From the NCBI RefSeq assembly GCF_004564355.1, contig NZ_CP038266.1, forward strand, positions 3,286,001 through 3,350,000: 64,000 nt of DNA, given 5' to 3'. Each line of letters starts with the position of its first letter. Position 1 is the stretch's first letter. The DNA comes from Microbacterium wangchenii (lineage in GTDB: Bacteria; Actinomycetota; Actinomycetes; Actinomycetales; Microbacteriaceae). Both the position numbers and the translations under genes were made by a program. Below the pieces are notes generated by a model. The model did not search any database. It was not told the origin of the DNA and worked only from the letters and a program-made list of their open reading frames with translations. Shown here in pieces: positions 52,793 through 62,472 of the stretch.

Positions 52793-54445
52793 TTATGGGC
52801 GCGCACCTGAGAACCCCGTGAGGACGGGCTGAACAAGCTCGTTCTCGGCGATCAGTGCGAGGGAGAGCTGACGGTACCCATGGCTTTCGAAGAAGACGGT
52901 GATGCGGTCATCCTCCACCGCCATGACGGTGCCCTCGCCCCACTGCTCATGGACGACGCGCTCGTCGACCGCGTACTCCCCCGCGGCCGCATCCGCCTGT
53001 GCCCCCGGCTCCTCGTACGCCGAACCGTCGGCGCACGTGTCGCAATTCCCGCACGGCTCGTCCAGGCTCTGCCCGAAGTAGCCGAGCAGCACGTGCCGCC
53101 GGCAGCGGCGCGTCTCGGCGTACCCGCGCATCATCTCGATGCGCGAGCGGTCGATGCGTTCGCGATCCTCGGTGCGCTCCATCGCGGCCGCCACGATCTG
53201 CTCCACGTCCAGGCCGGGGCGCAGGGCGGCGCCGTCGCGGGTGAGCCGCACCGACGCGGTGTCGGCCATGAGGGTCAGCAGCGCCGTCACCCGGCGCGGA
53301 CTCATCCCGGCCGCCTCGGCGAGGTCGCTGCGCTTGGCAACCCCACCCTGGAGGGCCCGGACGAGCGCCCTCAACTCCCCTGCATCCGGATGCTTCGTGG
53401 CAAAGTAGCGTCGCAGGGCGAGGTCTTCCGGCCGGTAGTGCAGCGTCGCGTGGGCCGGTTCGCCGTCGCGTCCGGCGCGACCCATCTCCTGCGCATACGC
53501 GTCGACGGACTCCGGCGCGTCGGCGTGCAGGACGAAGCGCACATTGGGCTTGTCGATGCCCATGCCGAACGCGGAGGTCGCCACGACCACGTCGAGGTCG
53601 TCCGCGTGGAAGCGGGTGTGCACGTCCGCCCGCTCCCGTGCGGGAAGGCCGGCGTGGTACGCGACGGCGCGCAGGCCACGGTCGGACAGCTCGGCGGCGT
53701 ACTCCTCCGCGCCGCGCCGCGTGGCCGCATACAGCAGTCCGGGCGTGGGGAGCGCGGCGATCTCGTCGAGCACCGCCGCACGCTTGTCGGCGTCGGTGGC
53801 GTGCCGACGGACGGCGAGGGCGATGTTCGGGCGGTCGACGTCGCCGGCGAGCACGAGCGGATCGCGCATGCCCAGGCGCTCCACGATCTCCTCACGGACG
53901 GGGGTGGATGCGGTGGCCGTGAGGGCGAGCACGGGCGGGCGCCCGAGACGCTCGGCCACCGCATCCAGGAGCAGGTAATCGGGGCGAAAGTCGTGCCCCC
54001 ACGACGCGATGCAGTGCGCTTCATCCACGACCAGGAGCGACACCTGCTGCTCCGCGAGCCGGTCGACGACGTCGGGCTTGGCGAGCTGCTCAGGCGCCAG
54101 CAGGACGTATTCCACCTCGCCCGCCGCGACCCGCTCCCACGCCTTGCGCTGCGCCGCCGCGCCGCGGGCCGAGTTCATCGCGACGCCGACCGGGGCATCC
54201 GGCGCCTCCTCCAGGCGCGCGAGCTGATCCTCCTGCAGCGCGATGAGGGGCGAGACGATCGCGGCGAGGCCGGGCCGCAGCGCCGCGGCGATCTGGTACA
54301 CCGCCGACTTGCCGGAGCCAGTGGCCCACACCACCAGCACGTCGCGGCCGGCGACGGCGGCTTCGATGGCCTCCCGCTGCTCGGGTCGGAGCCTGTCGAG
54401 GCCGAAATAGTCGCGCGCGACGCGCGCGATGTCGTCAGAGCTCAT
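52793..54445 (-). CDS. recQ: RecQ-family ATP-dependent DNA helicase
   Basis: 550 residues. Motif 0 (FGLDRLRPEQREAIEAAVAG), Walker A (WATGSGKSAVYQ), the DEAH box (LLVVDEAHCIASWGHDFRPDY), motif IV-VI (AYHAGLPARERADVHTRF; ATSAFGMGIDKPNVRFVLH; QEMGRAGRDGEPA) and a zinc-type Cys set (RRHVLLGYFGQ, then CGNCDTC). No HRDC domain; the C-terminal part is a short beta domain (DERVVHEQWGEGTVMAVEDD). ATG 54445 is chosen because the open frame upstream crosses a tRNA gene; GGAG lies 8 bases before it. Confidence 0.94.
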   Translation of the reverse strand: MSSDDIARVARDYFGLDRLRPEQREAIEAAVAGRDVLVVWATGSGKSAVYQIAAALRPGLAAIVSPLIALQEDQLARLEEAPDAPVGVAMNSARGAAAQRKAWERVAAGEVEYVLLAPEQLAKPDVVDRLAEQQVSLLVVDEAHCIASWGHDFRPDYLLLDAVAERLGRPPVLALTATASTPVREEIVERLGMRDPLVLAGDVDRPNIALAVRRHATDADKRAAVLDEIAALPTPGLLYAATRRGAEEYAAELSDRGLRAVAYHAGLPARERADVHTRFHADDLDVVVATSAFGMGIDKPNVRFVLHADAPESVDAYAQEMGRAGRDGEPAHATLHYRPEDLALRRYFATKHPDAGELRALVRALQGGVAKRSDLAEAAGMSPRRVTALLTLMADTASVRLTRDGAALRPGLDVEQIVAAAMERTEDRERIDRSRIEMMRGYAETRRCRRHVLLGYFGQSLDEPCGNCDTCADGSAYEEPGAQADAAAGEYAVDERVVHEQWGEGTVMAVEDDRITVFFESHGYRQLSLALIAENELVQPVLTGFSGARP

Positions 54446-54491
54446 GGGAGTCACTCCATGCGATGCCGCGGCTGCGGGCGCGGGGGTTGTG

Positions 54492-54576
54492 CGGAGGGTG
54501 TGGGATTCGAACCCACGGGACATTGCTGCCCACTGGTTTTCAAGACCAGGTCCATCGGCCGCTCGGACAACCCTCC
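54492..54576 (-). tRNA. tRNA-Ser(UGA)
   Basis: 85 nt. Acceptor GGAGGGT/ACCCTCC with discriminator G, anticodon stem CTGGT/ACCAG around CTTGAAA (anticodon UGA), long variable arm, T-arm GTGGG-TTCGAAT-CCCAC. CCA is not encoded. It lies between recQ and the HAD gene, close to serS. Confidence 0.97.
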
Positions 54577-54640
54577 CGACGACGCCTTGCGGCATCCGTC
54601 GACGGCCGAGTCTAGTCGAGCGGCGCGGGGCGACGCGGAG

Positions 54641-55597
54641 TCACAGGGCGCGGAGGATGGCGGCGACCCCGCCCTCGGTGACCGAGAGCCCGATCTCACC
54701 GGCGGCCGTGCGCACCTCTTCGGGACCTTGCCCCATCGCGACTGCGCGACCGCCGTTGCGCAGCGCCCACTCGAACATCTCGAGGTCGTTGCGCCCGTCG
54801 CCCATCACGAGCACGTTGGCGGGGTCGATGCCGAGCCATCCGCGCACGAGTTCGAGGCCCGTCGCCTTGTTGACGCCCTGCGGGGCGATGTCGAGCCACG
54901 CCGTCCAGCCGATCGCGTACGACACCTGGGTCAGGCCGATGCGGGAGACGAGCTCGAGGAAATCGGTATCGGTCTGGCCGGGCGAGACGACCACGACACG
55001 GCAGACCGGCTGGTGTGAGAGGGCCTCGAACTCGACGCGGTCGGCGCCGCGGAGGTTCCAGTCCTCCAGGTACTCGGTGTACAGGCGCGTGCCGTCGGGC
55101 AGCTCCACGAGGTAGCGGGCGTCGGAGAGGTGCTCCTGCAGCAGGGTCAGGACCTCGGCGGGGTCGAAGGTCTCCACATGCACGCGCTCGTACTCCGCGG
55201 CCAGCGAGCCTTCTACGGCCGGAACACCCCGAGCACCGGCATGCGCCGATCCCTGAGCCTGCCGAAGGTCGCGGCGCCCCATCACGATGGCGCCGTTGGA
55301 ACACACCGCGTATTCGGGACGGATGTCCAGCAGCTCCATGATGCGGTGCGTGCTCTCCCAGCTGCGTCCGGTCGCGAGCATCACCTCGTGACCGCGCTGG
55401 TGCGCGTGCGCGACGGCTTCGACGACGCCCGGGCTCGGGCTCTCGTCCTCGAGGATCACGGTGCCGTCGATGTCGAGCGCGATGAGCAGGCGCCCAGTGG
55501 ATGCGTCGTCGACGGCGTCGACCGCTTCCGCGGCGTCGTCCTGGTCGACGACCCGCACGCTCCCGGTGTCGGCCAGCTCCGCGTCGCCGGGCGTCAT
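54641..55597 (-). CDS. HAD-family Cof-type phosphatase
   Basis: 318 residues. HAD motifs: [12 protein letters not shown] (nucleophile Asp), LATGRSW (motif II), and [13 protein letters not shown] with Lys in [11 protein letters not shown] before it. The cap is of the Cof type. These enzymes act on sugar phosphates or similar. Residues around [17 protein letters not shown] come from a repeat-like insertion (55236-55265) and are probably not ancestral. ATG 55597 overlaps the serS stop by 4 bases, so the two are cotranscribed. Confidence 0.88.
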   Translation of the reverse strand: MTPGDAELADTGSVRVVDQDDAAEAVDAVDDASTGRLLIALDIDGTVILEDESPSPGVVEAVAHAHQRGHEVMLATGRSWESTHRIMELLDIRPEYAVCSNGAIVMGRRDLRQAQGSAHAGARGVPAVEGSLAAEYERVHVETFDPAEVLTLLQEHLSDARYLVELPDGTRLYTEYLEDWNLRGADRVEFEALSHQPVCRVVVVSPGQTDTDFLELVSRIGLTQVSYAIGWTAWLDIAPQGVNKATGLELVRGWLGIDPANVLVMGDGRNDLEMFEWALRNGGRAVAMGQGPEEVRTAAGEIGLSVTEGGVAAILRAL

Positions 55598-56859
55598 GCG
55601 ATCGGCTCCAGCACCGTGAGGCCGCCGAGGTAGGGCTGCAGGACCTCGGGCACACGCACGGATCCGTCGGCCTGCTGGTGGGTCTCCAGCAGCGCCACGA
55701 TCCACCGGGTCGTCGCCAGCGTACCGTTGAGGGTCGCCACCGGCTGGGTCTTCCCGCCGTCGGGGCGGTGGCGGATGTCCAGGCGACGCGCCTGGTAGGT
55801 CGTGCAGTTGGAGGTGCTCGTGAGCTCGCGGTACGCCTGCTGGGTGGGAACCCAGGCCTCGACGTCGTACTTGCGCGCGGCGCTGGAACCGAGGTCGCCG
55901 GCGGCGACGTCGATGACCCGGTACGCCAGGCCGAGGTCCTGCAGCATCCCCTCCTGCATGTCGACGAGGCGCAGGTGCTCCGCCTCGGCGGTGTCGGGGT
56001 CGGCGTAGACGAACATCTCGAGCTTGTTGAACTGGTGCACCCGGATGATGCCGCGGGTGTCCTTGCCGTACGACCCCGCCTCGCGCCGGTAGCACGTCGA
56101 CCACCCGGCGTAGCGTTTCGGGCCCCGCTCGAAGTCGAGGATCTCGCCCATGTGGTAGCCGGCGAGGGGCACCTCGCTCGTGCCGACGAGGTAGAGATCT
56201 TCACCGTCGAGGTGGTAGACCTCGTCGGCGTGCTCGCCGAGGAAACCGGTGCCGCGCATCACTTCGGGGCGGACGAGGGTGGGCGGGATCATGGGCGTGA
56301 ACCCGGCGGCGAGCGCGCGGTCCAGGCCCAGCGTCATGAGCGCGAGCTCGAGGCGGGCGCCGATCCCGGTGAGGAAGTAGAAGCGGCTGCCGGAGACCTT
56401 CGTGCCGCGCTCCATGTCGATCGCGCCGAGCTTCTCCCCCAGGGCCAGGTGATCCAGTGGCTCGAAGTCGAACTGCGGCACGTCGCCGTGCGTGCGGAGG
56501 GTGACGAAGTTCTCCTCGCCACCGGCGGGAACGCCGTCGAGAACGATGTTCTCGATCTTTGCGAGGGCGGCGTCGGCTGCCTCCTCGGCGGCGGTCACCG
56601 CGTGCTGGGCGGCCTTGACGCGCTCGCTGAGGTCCTTCGCCTCGGCGACCAGCGCCGCCTTGTCGTCCTTAGGCGCCTGCGCCACGCGCTTGCCGTGGGC
56701 GTTCTGGGCGGCGCGGAGTTCTTCGAACGCCGTGATGGCGGCGCGACGGTCACGGTCGGCGGCGAGCGCAGCATCCACGGTCTCCGGCGAGACGCCCCGG
56801 GCCGTCTGCGAGCGCTTCACCCGCTCGGGATCTTCGCGCAGCAGGGTCAGGTCGATCAC
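55594..56859 (-). CDS. serS: seryl-tRNA synthetase
   Basis: 421 residues, the normal length. An N-terminal coiled coil ([20 protein letters not shown], to ~105) binds tRNA-Ser; the class II catalytic core includes [20 protein letters not shown], the motif 2 block ..[22 protein letters not shown] and motif 3 [20 protein letters not shown]. It charges the two serine tRNAs encoded 1-4 kb away. ATG 56859. Confidence 0.97.
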   Translation of the reverse strand: MIDLTLLREDPERVKRSQTARGVSPETVDAALAADRDRRAAITAFEELRAAQNAHGKRVAQAPKDDKAALVAEAKDLSERVKAAQHAVTAAEEAADAALAKIENIVLDGVPAGGEENFVTLRTHGDVPQFDFEPLDHLALGEKLGAIDMERGTKVSGSRFYFLTGIGARLELALMTLGLDRALAAGFTPMIPPTLVRPEVMRGTGFLGEHADEVYHLDGEDLYLVGTSEVPLAGYHMGEILDFERGPKRYAGWSTCYRREAGSYGKDTRGIIRVHQFNKLEMFVYADPDTAEAEHLRLVDMQEGMLQDLGLAYRVIDVAAGDLGSSAARKYDVEAWVPTQQAYRELTSTSNCTTYQARRLDIRHRPDGGKTQPVATLNGTLATTRWIVALLETHQQADGSVRVPEVLQPYLGGLTVLEPIA

Positions 56860-56965
56860 GGCTCAATCCTAGGCCAGCGGTTTTCCGTTCCGGCCCGGCG
56901 TGAACCGTCGCGCCGGGTGCCACGGAAACGGGCTATGGGCCCGGTGGCGGCCCTAGTGTGTACCC

Positions 56966-58237
56966 ATGGCGCCTGATGCGGACACCCCGGAAACGGACGA
57001 GACGATTCCGCGGAAAGACGAAGCGGCGGCGTTCGAGGCCGATCCGCTGCGTGATGACGAACCGCGTCCGGCGACGGATGCTCCCGGCCCGCGCGGCGCG
57101 AACACCGACGCCCCCGACCCGGCCGAGGCGGCCGCGCCCGACGACGTCATCCGCGAGCCCGACGACGTCGCGCCCGATACGACCGACGGGGAGGTCGGCG
57201 AGGCCGTTCAGGTCACCGCCGACGGCGAGCAGACCACGATGGATGCTCCGCCCACCGACCTCAAGCGAGCGGCCCTGGTGTACAACCCCACGAAGGTCGA
57301 CCCCGCCCAGCTGCGCGACCTCGTGGCACGCCTGGCGCGGGAGGCCGAGTGGGCCGAGCCGCTGTTCTTCGAGACGACGGTCGATGATCTGGGCGACGAC
57401 GCGGCGCGCGCGGCGCTGGACGAAGGCGCCGACGCGATCCTCGTGGCCGGCGGCGACGGCACCGTGCGGGCCGTGAGCGAGGCGCTCACCGACACCGGGG
57501 TGCCGCTCACGATCGTTCCCAGCGGAACGGGGAACCTGCTCGCCCGCAACCTCAATCTCCCCCTGGCCGACCCCGAGACGATGGTGCGGGCCACCTTCGA
57601 CGGCGACGTGCTCGCGGTCGACGCCGGCGTGGCGCGCCTGCGCCGCACCGACGGCTCGACCGAGGAGCACGGGTTCGTCGTGATGGCGGGCATGGGGCTG
57701 GATGCCGCGATGATCGCCAACACGCGGCCGGAACTGAAGAAGACCGTGGGATGGGTCGCGTACGTCGACGGCGCCGCCCGCTCGCTGGTGACGGCCAAGC
57801 CGTTCCGCATCGTCTACCAGCTCGACGACCAGCGCCTGCACTCGGCGCGGGTGCAGAGCATCCTGTTCGCCAACTGCGGCTCGCTGCCGGCGGGCATCGC
57901 CCTCATCCCCGAGGCCTCGATCGCCGACGGCAAGCTCGATGTCGCCGTCATCCAGCCGGCCGGGCCGTTCGGCTGGCTGGGCGTGTGGCGCAAGATCTGG
58001 TGGGACAACTCCTTCCTGCGCCGCTTCCGCGCCGGGCGCCGGGTGCTCGAGCGGCGGGGGCGGGACGCGTCCGTGCACTTCCGCCGCGGGCATGAGATCG
58101 AGACGGCGACGAGCCCGGCGCAGCCGGTCGAGCTCGACGGCGACGAGTTCGGCGAGGCCACCCGCATCTACTGCCGTATCGTCCCGGGCGGGCTGCAGAT
58201 CGTCGTCCCCCGCGGTCACGACACCTCCTCGCTCTGA
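56966..58237 (+). CDS. diacylglycerol kinase-family lipid kinase
   Basis: 423 residues. The first ~90 are acidic, Asp/Pro/Ala-rich and likely disordered. The DAGK catalytic domain follows: AALVYNPTKVDPAQL, ILVAGGDGTVRAVSEAL (nucleotide loop) and IVPSGTGNLLARNLNLPL. The C-terminal beta domain (IYCRIVPGGLQIVVP) is also typical. Members phosphorylate diacylglycerol or related lipids at the membrane. Divergent from serS. Confidence 0.92.
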   Translation: MAPDADTPETDETIPRKDEAAAFEADPLRDDEPRPATDAPGPRGANTDAPDPAEAAAPDDVIREPDDVAPDTTDGEVGEAVQVTADGEQTTMDAPPTDLKRAALVYNPTKVDPAQLRDLVARLAREAEWAEPLFFETTVDDLGDDAARAALDEGADAILVAGGDGTVRAVSEALTDTGVPLTIVPSGTGNLLARNLNLPLADPETMVRATFDGDVLAVDAGVARLRRTDGSTEEHGFVVMAGMGLDAAMIANTRPELKKTVGWVAYVDGAARSLVTAKPFRIVYQLDDQRLHSARVQSILFANCGSLPAGIALIPEASIADGKLDVAVIQPAGPFGWLGVWRKIWWDNSFLRRFRAGRRVLERRGRDASVHFRRGHEIETATSPAQPVELDGDEFGEATRIYCRIVPGGLQIVVPRGHDTSSL

Positions 58238-58286
58238 CCCCTGTCAACCCCGCGATGGCGGGGCAGGGGCTGCGTAGCGTGACGGC

Positions 58287-59639
58287 ATGACGAGCCCGTC
58301 CCTGGTGTGGTTCCGCGACGACCTGCGCGTCGCCGACAACCCCGCACTCCACGTGGCGCTGGAGCGCGGCGGGCCGATCATGGGTCTGTACGTGCTCGAG
58401 GAGTCGGGCGGCATCCGGCCCCTCGGCGGGGCCGCGCGCTGGTGGCTGCACGGATCCCTCGCCTCTCTCGCCGACGAACTGCGCGCACGCGGGTCGACCC
58501 TCGTGCTCCGTCGCGGCGATCCCGCGACCGTCGTGCCCGCCGTTGTCGATGAGCTCGGTGCCGGCGCGGTGTTCTGGAACCGGCGGTACGGCGGCATCGA
58601 GCGCGGCATCGACGCCGGCATCAAGGCCGCGCTGCGCGCGCACGGAACCGAGGTCGCCTCGTTCTCGGCCTCGCTGCTGTTCGAGCCGTGGACGGTGCAG
58701 ACCGGCTCGGGCACCCCGTACGCGGTGTTCACGCCCTTCTGGCGCGCATGCCGGAGCCTTCCCGCTCCGCGTGCGCCGCAGCCGGCACCCGACACGATCC
58801 CGGGGCCCTCGGCGATCCCGCGCTCCGACGACCTCGCGGCGTGGGAGCTGCGCCCCGCGCATCCGGATTGGGCGGAGGGCCTGGCCGAGCTGTGGGAGCC
58901 CGGCGAACCGGCGGCCACCGCGCGCCTGGCGCAGTTCCTCGCCGACGATCTGGCGGACTACGACCGCGCGCGCGACGAGCCGGCCGCTGAGTCCACCGCG
59001 CGCCTGTCGCCGCGGCTGCGGTGGGGCGAGCTGAGTCCGCACCAGGTGTGGCATGCCGCCGTGCAGCACCGGGAAGCGGACGCATCCCGGTTCCTGTCCG
59101 AACTCGGATGGCGCGAGTTCGCGTGGCACACGCTGTTCCACTTCCCCGACCTGGCGACGAAGAACTGGCGCGCCGAGTTCGACGCCTTCCCGTGGCCGCG
59201 CCTGAACCGCGACCACCTGGCGGCGTGGCAGCGGGGTCGCACCGGTGTCGCCCTCGTGGACGCGGGGATGCGCGAGCTCTGGCGCACCGGCTTCATGCAC
59301 AACCGGGTGCGGATGGTCACGGCGTCCTTCCTCGTGAAGAACCTGCTGATCGACTGGCGGCACGGCGAGGAGTGGTTCTGGGACACGCTCGTCGACGCGG
59401 ATGCCGCCAGCAACGCGTTCAACTGGCAGTGGGTCGCCGGATCCGGCGCCGACGCCGCCCCGTACTTCCGGATCTTCAACCCCGAACGCCAGCGCGACCG
59501 GTTCGACCCGAATGCCGAGTACATCCGCCGCTGGGCGCCCGAGCACCTCGCCGCCGATCCGCCTGCCCCGATCGTCGATCTGGCCGGCACCCGCCGTCAG
59601 GCGCTCGACGCGTACGATGCGGTCACACACGCCCGCTGA
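58287..59639 (+). CDS. phr: deoxyribodipyrimidine photolyase
   Basis: 450 residues. N-terminal antenna-binding domain (SLVWFRDDLRVADNPALHVAL) and C-terminal FAD domain with LGWREFAWHTLFHFP, WQRGRTGVALVDAGMREL, GFMHNRVRMVTASFL and NAFNWQWVAGSGADAAPYFR. The Trp residues of the electron-transfer chain and the FAD Asn region are present. It repairs cyclobutane pyrimidine dimers with light. Separate gene with a 49-base upstream gap. Confidence 0.95.
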   Translation: MTSPSLVWFRDDLRVADNPALHVALERGGPIMGLYVLEESGGIRPLGGAARWWLHGSLASLADELRARGSTLVLRRGDPATVVPAVVDELGAGAVFWNRRYGGIERGIDAGIKAALRAHGTEVASFSASLLFEPWTVQTGSGTPYAVFTPFWRACRSLPAPRAPQPAPDTIPGPSAIPRSDDLAAWELRPAHPDWAEGLAELWEPGEPAATARLAQFLADDLADYDRARDEPAAESTARLSPRLRWGELSPHQVWHAAVQHREADASRFLSELGWREFAWHTLFHFPDLATKNWRAEFDAFPWPRLNRDHLAAWQRGRTGVALVDAGMRELWRTGFMHNRVRMVTASFLVKNLLIDWRHGEEWFWDTLVDADAASNAFNWQWVAGSGADAAPYFRIFNPERQRDRFDPNAEYIRRWAPEHLAADPPAPIVDLAGTRRQALDAYDAVTHAR

Positions 59640-59672
59640 GCCCCTCCACCGCCTACGCTCGGACCACCGCTC

Positions 59673-59948
59673 ATGTCAGGAGATCGCTTGTCTCAGCCGC
59701 CCTACCCCGCCCCGCAACCGTACGCCGGCATCAGCGAGAAGTCGTGGCTGGCGACCCTGCTGCTGTCGATCTTCCTCGGCGAGTTCGGGATCGACCGCTT
59801 CTACCTCGGCAAGATCGGCACCGGCATCCTCAAACTCATCACGGTGGGCGGCTTGGGCGTGTGGTGGCTGATCGACCTCATCCTCATCATCGCCGGCGCC
59901 ATGAAGGACAAGCACGGCCTCCCGGTCGAATACGTTCGCGGCCGCTGA
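59673..59948 (+). CDS. TM2-domain membrane protein
   Basis: 91 residues. The TM2 signature is clear: WLATLLLSIFLGEFGIDRFYLGKIGTGILKL, then WWLIDLILIIAGAMKD (two helices with a DRF motif between). Function of bacterial TM2 proteins is unknown. GTCAGGAGA-type sequence lies around the start ATG 59673. Confidence 0.9.
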   Translation: MSGDRLSQPPYPAPQPYAGISEKSWLATLLLSIFLGEFGIDRFYLGKIGTGILKLITVGGLGVWWLIDLILIIAGAMKDKHGLPVEYVRGR

Positions 59949-59954
59949 GCGGGA

Positions 59955-61037
59955 ATGACTGACCGGCGACGGCGGTTGCCACGAGGGATGAACGCTCCCG
60001 CCCTCTCCGTCCTCGACCTGGTGCCCGTCCGCGACGGGCAGACGAGCGCGCAAGCGGTCGCCTCCTCCCTCGACTCCGCCGTGCACGCCGACCGGCTCGG
60101 CTACCGCCGGTACTGGTTCGCCGAGCACCACAACATGCCGGCGGTCGCCTCGACGACCCCGCCGGTGCTGATCGCCGCAGCCGCATCCCGCACCGAGCGC
60201 ATCCGCGTCGGCTCGGGCGGTGTCATGCTGCCCAACCACTCCCCGCTCGTGGTGGCGGAGCAGTTCGCGGCGCTGGAAGCCATCGCCCCCGGGCGGATCG
60301 ACCTCGGCCTCGGACGGGCGCCCGGCTCCGACGCGGTCATCACGCAGCTGCTGCACCGCTCGGGCGCGACCAGCGACGTGGAACGCTTCCCCGATCACAT
60401 CACCGACATCATCGCGCTGTCCTCCCCCGAGGGCGCCACCGTCCGGTTCACCTCCGGCGGCGAATACACCGTGCACGCCACCCCGGCCGCCACCGGCGCT
60501 CCCGAGGTGTGGCTCCTCGGCTCCAGCGACTACTCCGCGCAGCTGGCCGCACGCTTCGGGCTCCCGTACGTGTTCGCCAACCACTTCTCCGGCGAAGGAC
60601 TCGAGCGGGCGCTCGACCTGTACCGCACGCAGTACCAGCCGAGCCCGCAGCATCCCGAGCCCCGCACGTTCCTGACCGTCAACGTCATCGCCGCCCCCAC
60701 GGCCGAGGAGGCGGAGGAGCGCGCCCTGCCGCAGCTGCGGATGATGGCGAGGCTCCGCACCAACCGCCCGCTCGTGCCGCTGGAGACCGTTGAGCAGGCT
60801 CAGGCCGACCCGTGGGACGGGATGGCGAACAGCCTCATGACCGCCGCCCGCTCGAAGTGGTTCGTCGGCACCGGCGACCACGTGTCGGCGGAATTGTCGG
60901 CCTTCGCCGCGCGGTTCGGCGTGGACGAGGTCATGATCTCCCCCGTCGCCGGCTCGTACGACGGTGAGCCCCTGGACACCGCCCCCGGCCGCATCCGCAC
61001 GCTCGAGCTGCTCGCCGCGCCGGCCCGCGTGGCCTGA
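59955..61037 (+). CDS. LLM-class flavin-dependent oxidoreductase
   Basis: 360 residues (ATG 59955) or 349 (ATG 59988). Luciferase-like fold: LSVLDLVPVRDGQTSAQAV, the conserved YWFAEHHNMP, RVGSGGVMLPNHSPLVVAEQ and GRIDLGLGRAPGSD. These blocks are typical of the MsnO8/YhbW-type branch. Uses FMNH2 or F420; the substrate is unknown. Six bases after the TM2 gene. Confidence 0.92.
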   Translation: MTDRRRRLPRGMNAPALSVLDLVPVRDGQTSAQAVASSLDSAVHADRLGYRRYWFAEHHNMPAVASTTPPVLIAAAASRTERIRVGSGGVMLPNHSPLVVAEQFAALEAIAPGRIDLGLGRAPGSDAVITQLLHRSGATSDVERFPDHITDIIALSSPEGATVRFTSGGEYTVHATPAATGAPEVWLLGSSDYSAQLAARFGLPYVFANHFSGEGLERALDLYRTQYQPSPQHPEPRTFLTVNVIAAPTAEEAEERALPQLRMMARLRTNRPLVPLETVEQAQADPWDGMANSLMTAARSKWFVGTGDHVSAELSAFAARFGVDEVMISPVAGSYDGEPLDTAPGRIRTLELLAAPARVA

Positions 61038-61072
61038 CCCGCCCCGGCGCACGCGGGCGTACCCTCGACCCC

Positions 61073-62443
61073 GTGAGCGAAGCCACCGCATCGGCTGGAC
61101 CGACGCGCGCGCCGGTGAGCACCGGCCGCGCCATCCTCAATACCGTGAAGGGCTCGGCGGGCAACCTCGTCGAGTGGTACGACGTCTACGTCTACACCGT
61201 CTTCGCGACGTACTTCGAGGCGCAGTTCTTCGATCAGGACGACCGTAACTCTACGTTCTACATCTATGCGATCTTCGCCGTGACCTTCATCATGCGGCCG
61301 ATCGGATCGTGGTTCTTCGGACGGTTCGCCGACCGCCGCGGCCGCCGCGCCGCCCTCACCGTCAGCATCACACTCATGTCCGCGTGCTCGTTCCTCGTGT
61401 CGGTCATGCCGACGCGGGAGGCGATCGGCATGTGGGCGGCGGTGATCCTCATCGGCGCGCGGCTCGTGCAGGGCTTCGCCACCGGCGGCGAGTACGGCAC
61501 GTCGGCCACCTATATGTCGGAGGCGGCCACCGCCCGCCGCCGCGGGTTCTTCTCCTCCTTCCAATACGTCACCCTCATCGGCGGCCACGTGCTCGCGCAG
61601 TTGACGCTGCTCATCGTGCTCGCGGTCATGCCGGTGGAAGCGGTCGAGGACTGGGGATGGCGCATCGGCTTCTTCGTCGGCGGCATCGCCGCCCTCGTGG
61701 TGATGTGGCTGCGCCGGACGATGGACGAGTCCCTCAGCGAGGAGCACCTGGAGGCGGTGCGCTCGGGCGCCGACCGCGATTCGGGGTCGCTCAAGACCCT
61801 CTTCACCTCGTACTGGCGGCAGTTGGTGTGGGTGTTCCTCGTCACGGCGGGAGGCACGATCGCCTTCTACACCTACAGCGTCAACGCCCCCACCATCGTC
61901 AAGACGGCCTTCGGCGAGGAGGGAGCGGTCGCGGCGACGTGGACCAACCTCCTCGGGCTCATCTTCCTCATGCTGCTCCAGCCCCTGGGCGGACTGCTGA
62001 GCGACCGCGTCGGGCGCAAGCCGCTGCTGGTCTTCTTCGGAATCGGCGGTGTCCTCTACACGTGGGTGCTCATCACCTTCCTCCCGCAGACGCAGTCGCC
62101 GCTGGTCGCGTTCGCCCTCACGGCGGTGGGGTACGTCATCCTCACCGGCTACACCTCGGTGAACGCGATCGTGAAGGCCGAAGTGTTCCCTGCGCGCGTG
62201 CGGGCGCTGGGCGTGGGCCTCGGCTACGCCCTCGCCAACTCGGTGTTCGGCGGCACGGCGCCCGCGGTGTACCAGGCCTCCCTCACCGGCGGCGGGGTGA
62301 CGTGGTTCATCGTCTACGTCACCGCGGTGATCGCGGTGAGCCTCACGGTCTACATCTTCTTCATGCGCAACCGGGCCGAGACGCCGCTGGACCGCGAACA
62401 GGGCAGCGCGTGGGTCACCCTGCAGGACGCCCCGCGTCCCTGA
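61073..62443 (+). CDS. MFS transporter, metabolite:H+ symporter type
   Basis: 456 residues, 12 helices. The start SAGNLVEWYDVYVYTVFATYF and the loop GRFADRRGRRAAL, with LQGFATGGEYGTSATYMSE, are signatures of the MHS family (alpha-ketoglutarate/proline/shikimate permeases). The second loop motif GLLSDRVGRKPLL is also present. The substrate is a small organic acid or osmolyte by family. GTG 61073. Confidence 0.92.
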   Translation: MSEATASAGPTRAPVSTGRAILNTVKGSAGNLVEWYDVYVYTVFATYFEAQFFDQDDRNSTFYIYAIFAVTFIMRPIGSWFFGRFADRRGRRAALTVSITLMSACSFLVSVMPTREAIGMWAAVILIGARLVQGFATGGEYGTSATYMSEAATARRRGFFSSFQYVTLIGGHVLAQLTLLIVLAVMPVEAVEDWGWRIGFFVGGIAALVVMWLRRTMDESLSEEHLEAVRSGADRDSGSLKTLFTSYWRQLVWVFLVTAGGTIAFYTYSVNAPTIVKTAFGEEGAVAATWTNLLGLIFLMLLQPLGGLLSDRVGRKPLLVFFGIGGVLYTWVLITFLPQTQSPLVAFALTAVGYVILTGYTSVNAIVKAEVFPARVRALGVGLGYALANSVFGGTAPAVYQASLTGGGVTWFIVYVTAVIAVSLTVYIFFMRNRAETPLDREQGSAWVTLQDAPRP

Positions 62444-62472
62444 CCCTCACCGCACGCGCCGCCGAGCTCGGC

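Noticed and set aside
52880..55018. 712-codon plus-strand frame opposite recQ and the HAD gene
   Set aside because: It crosses a tRNA gene and mirrors two recognised genes; it is a GC artefact.
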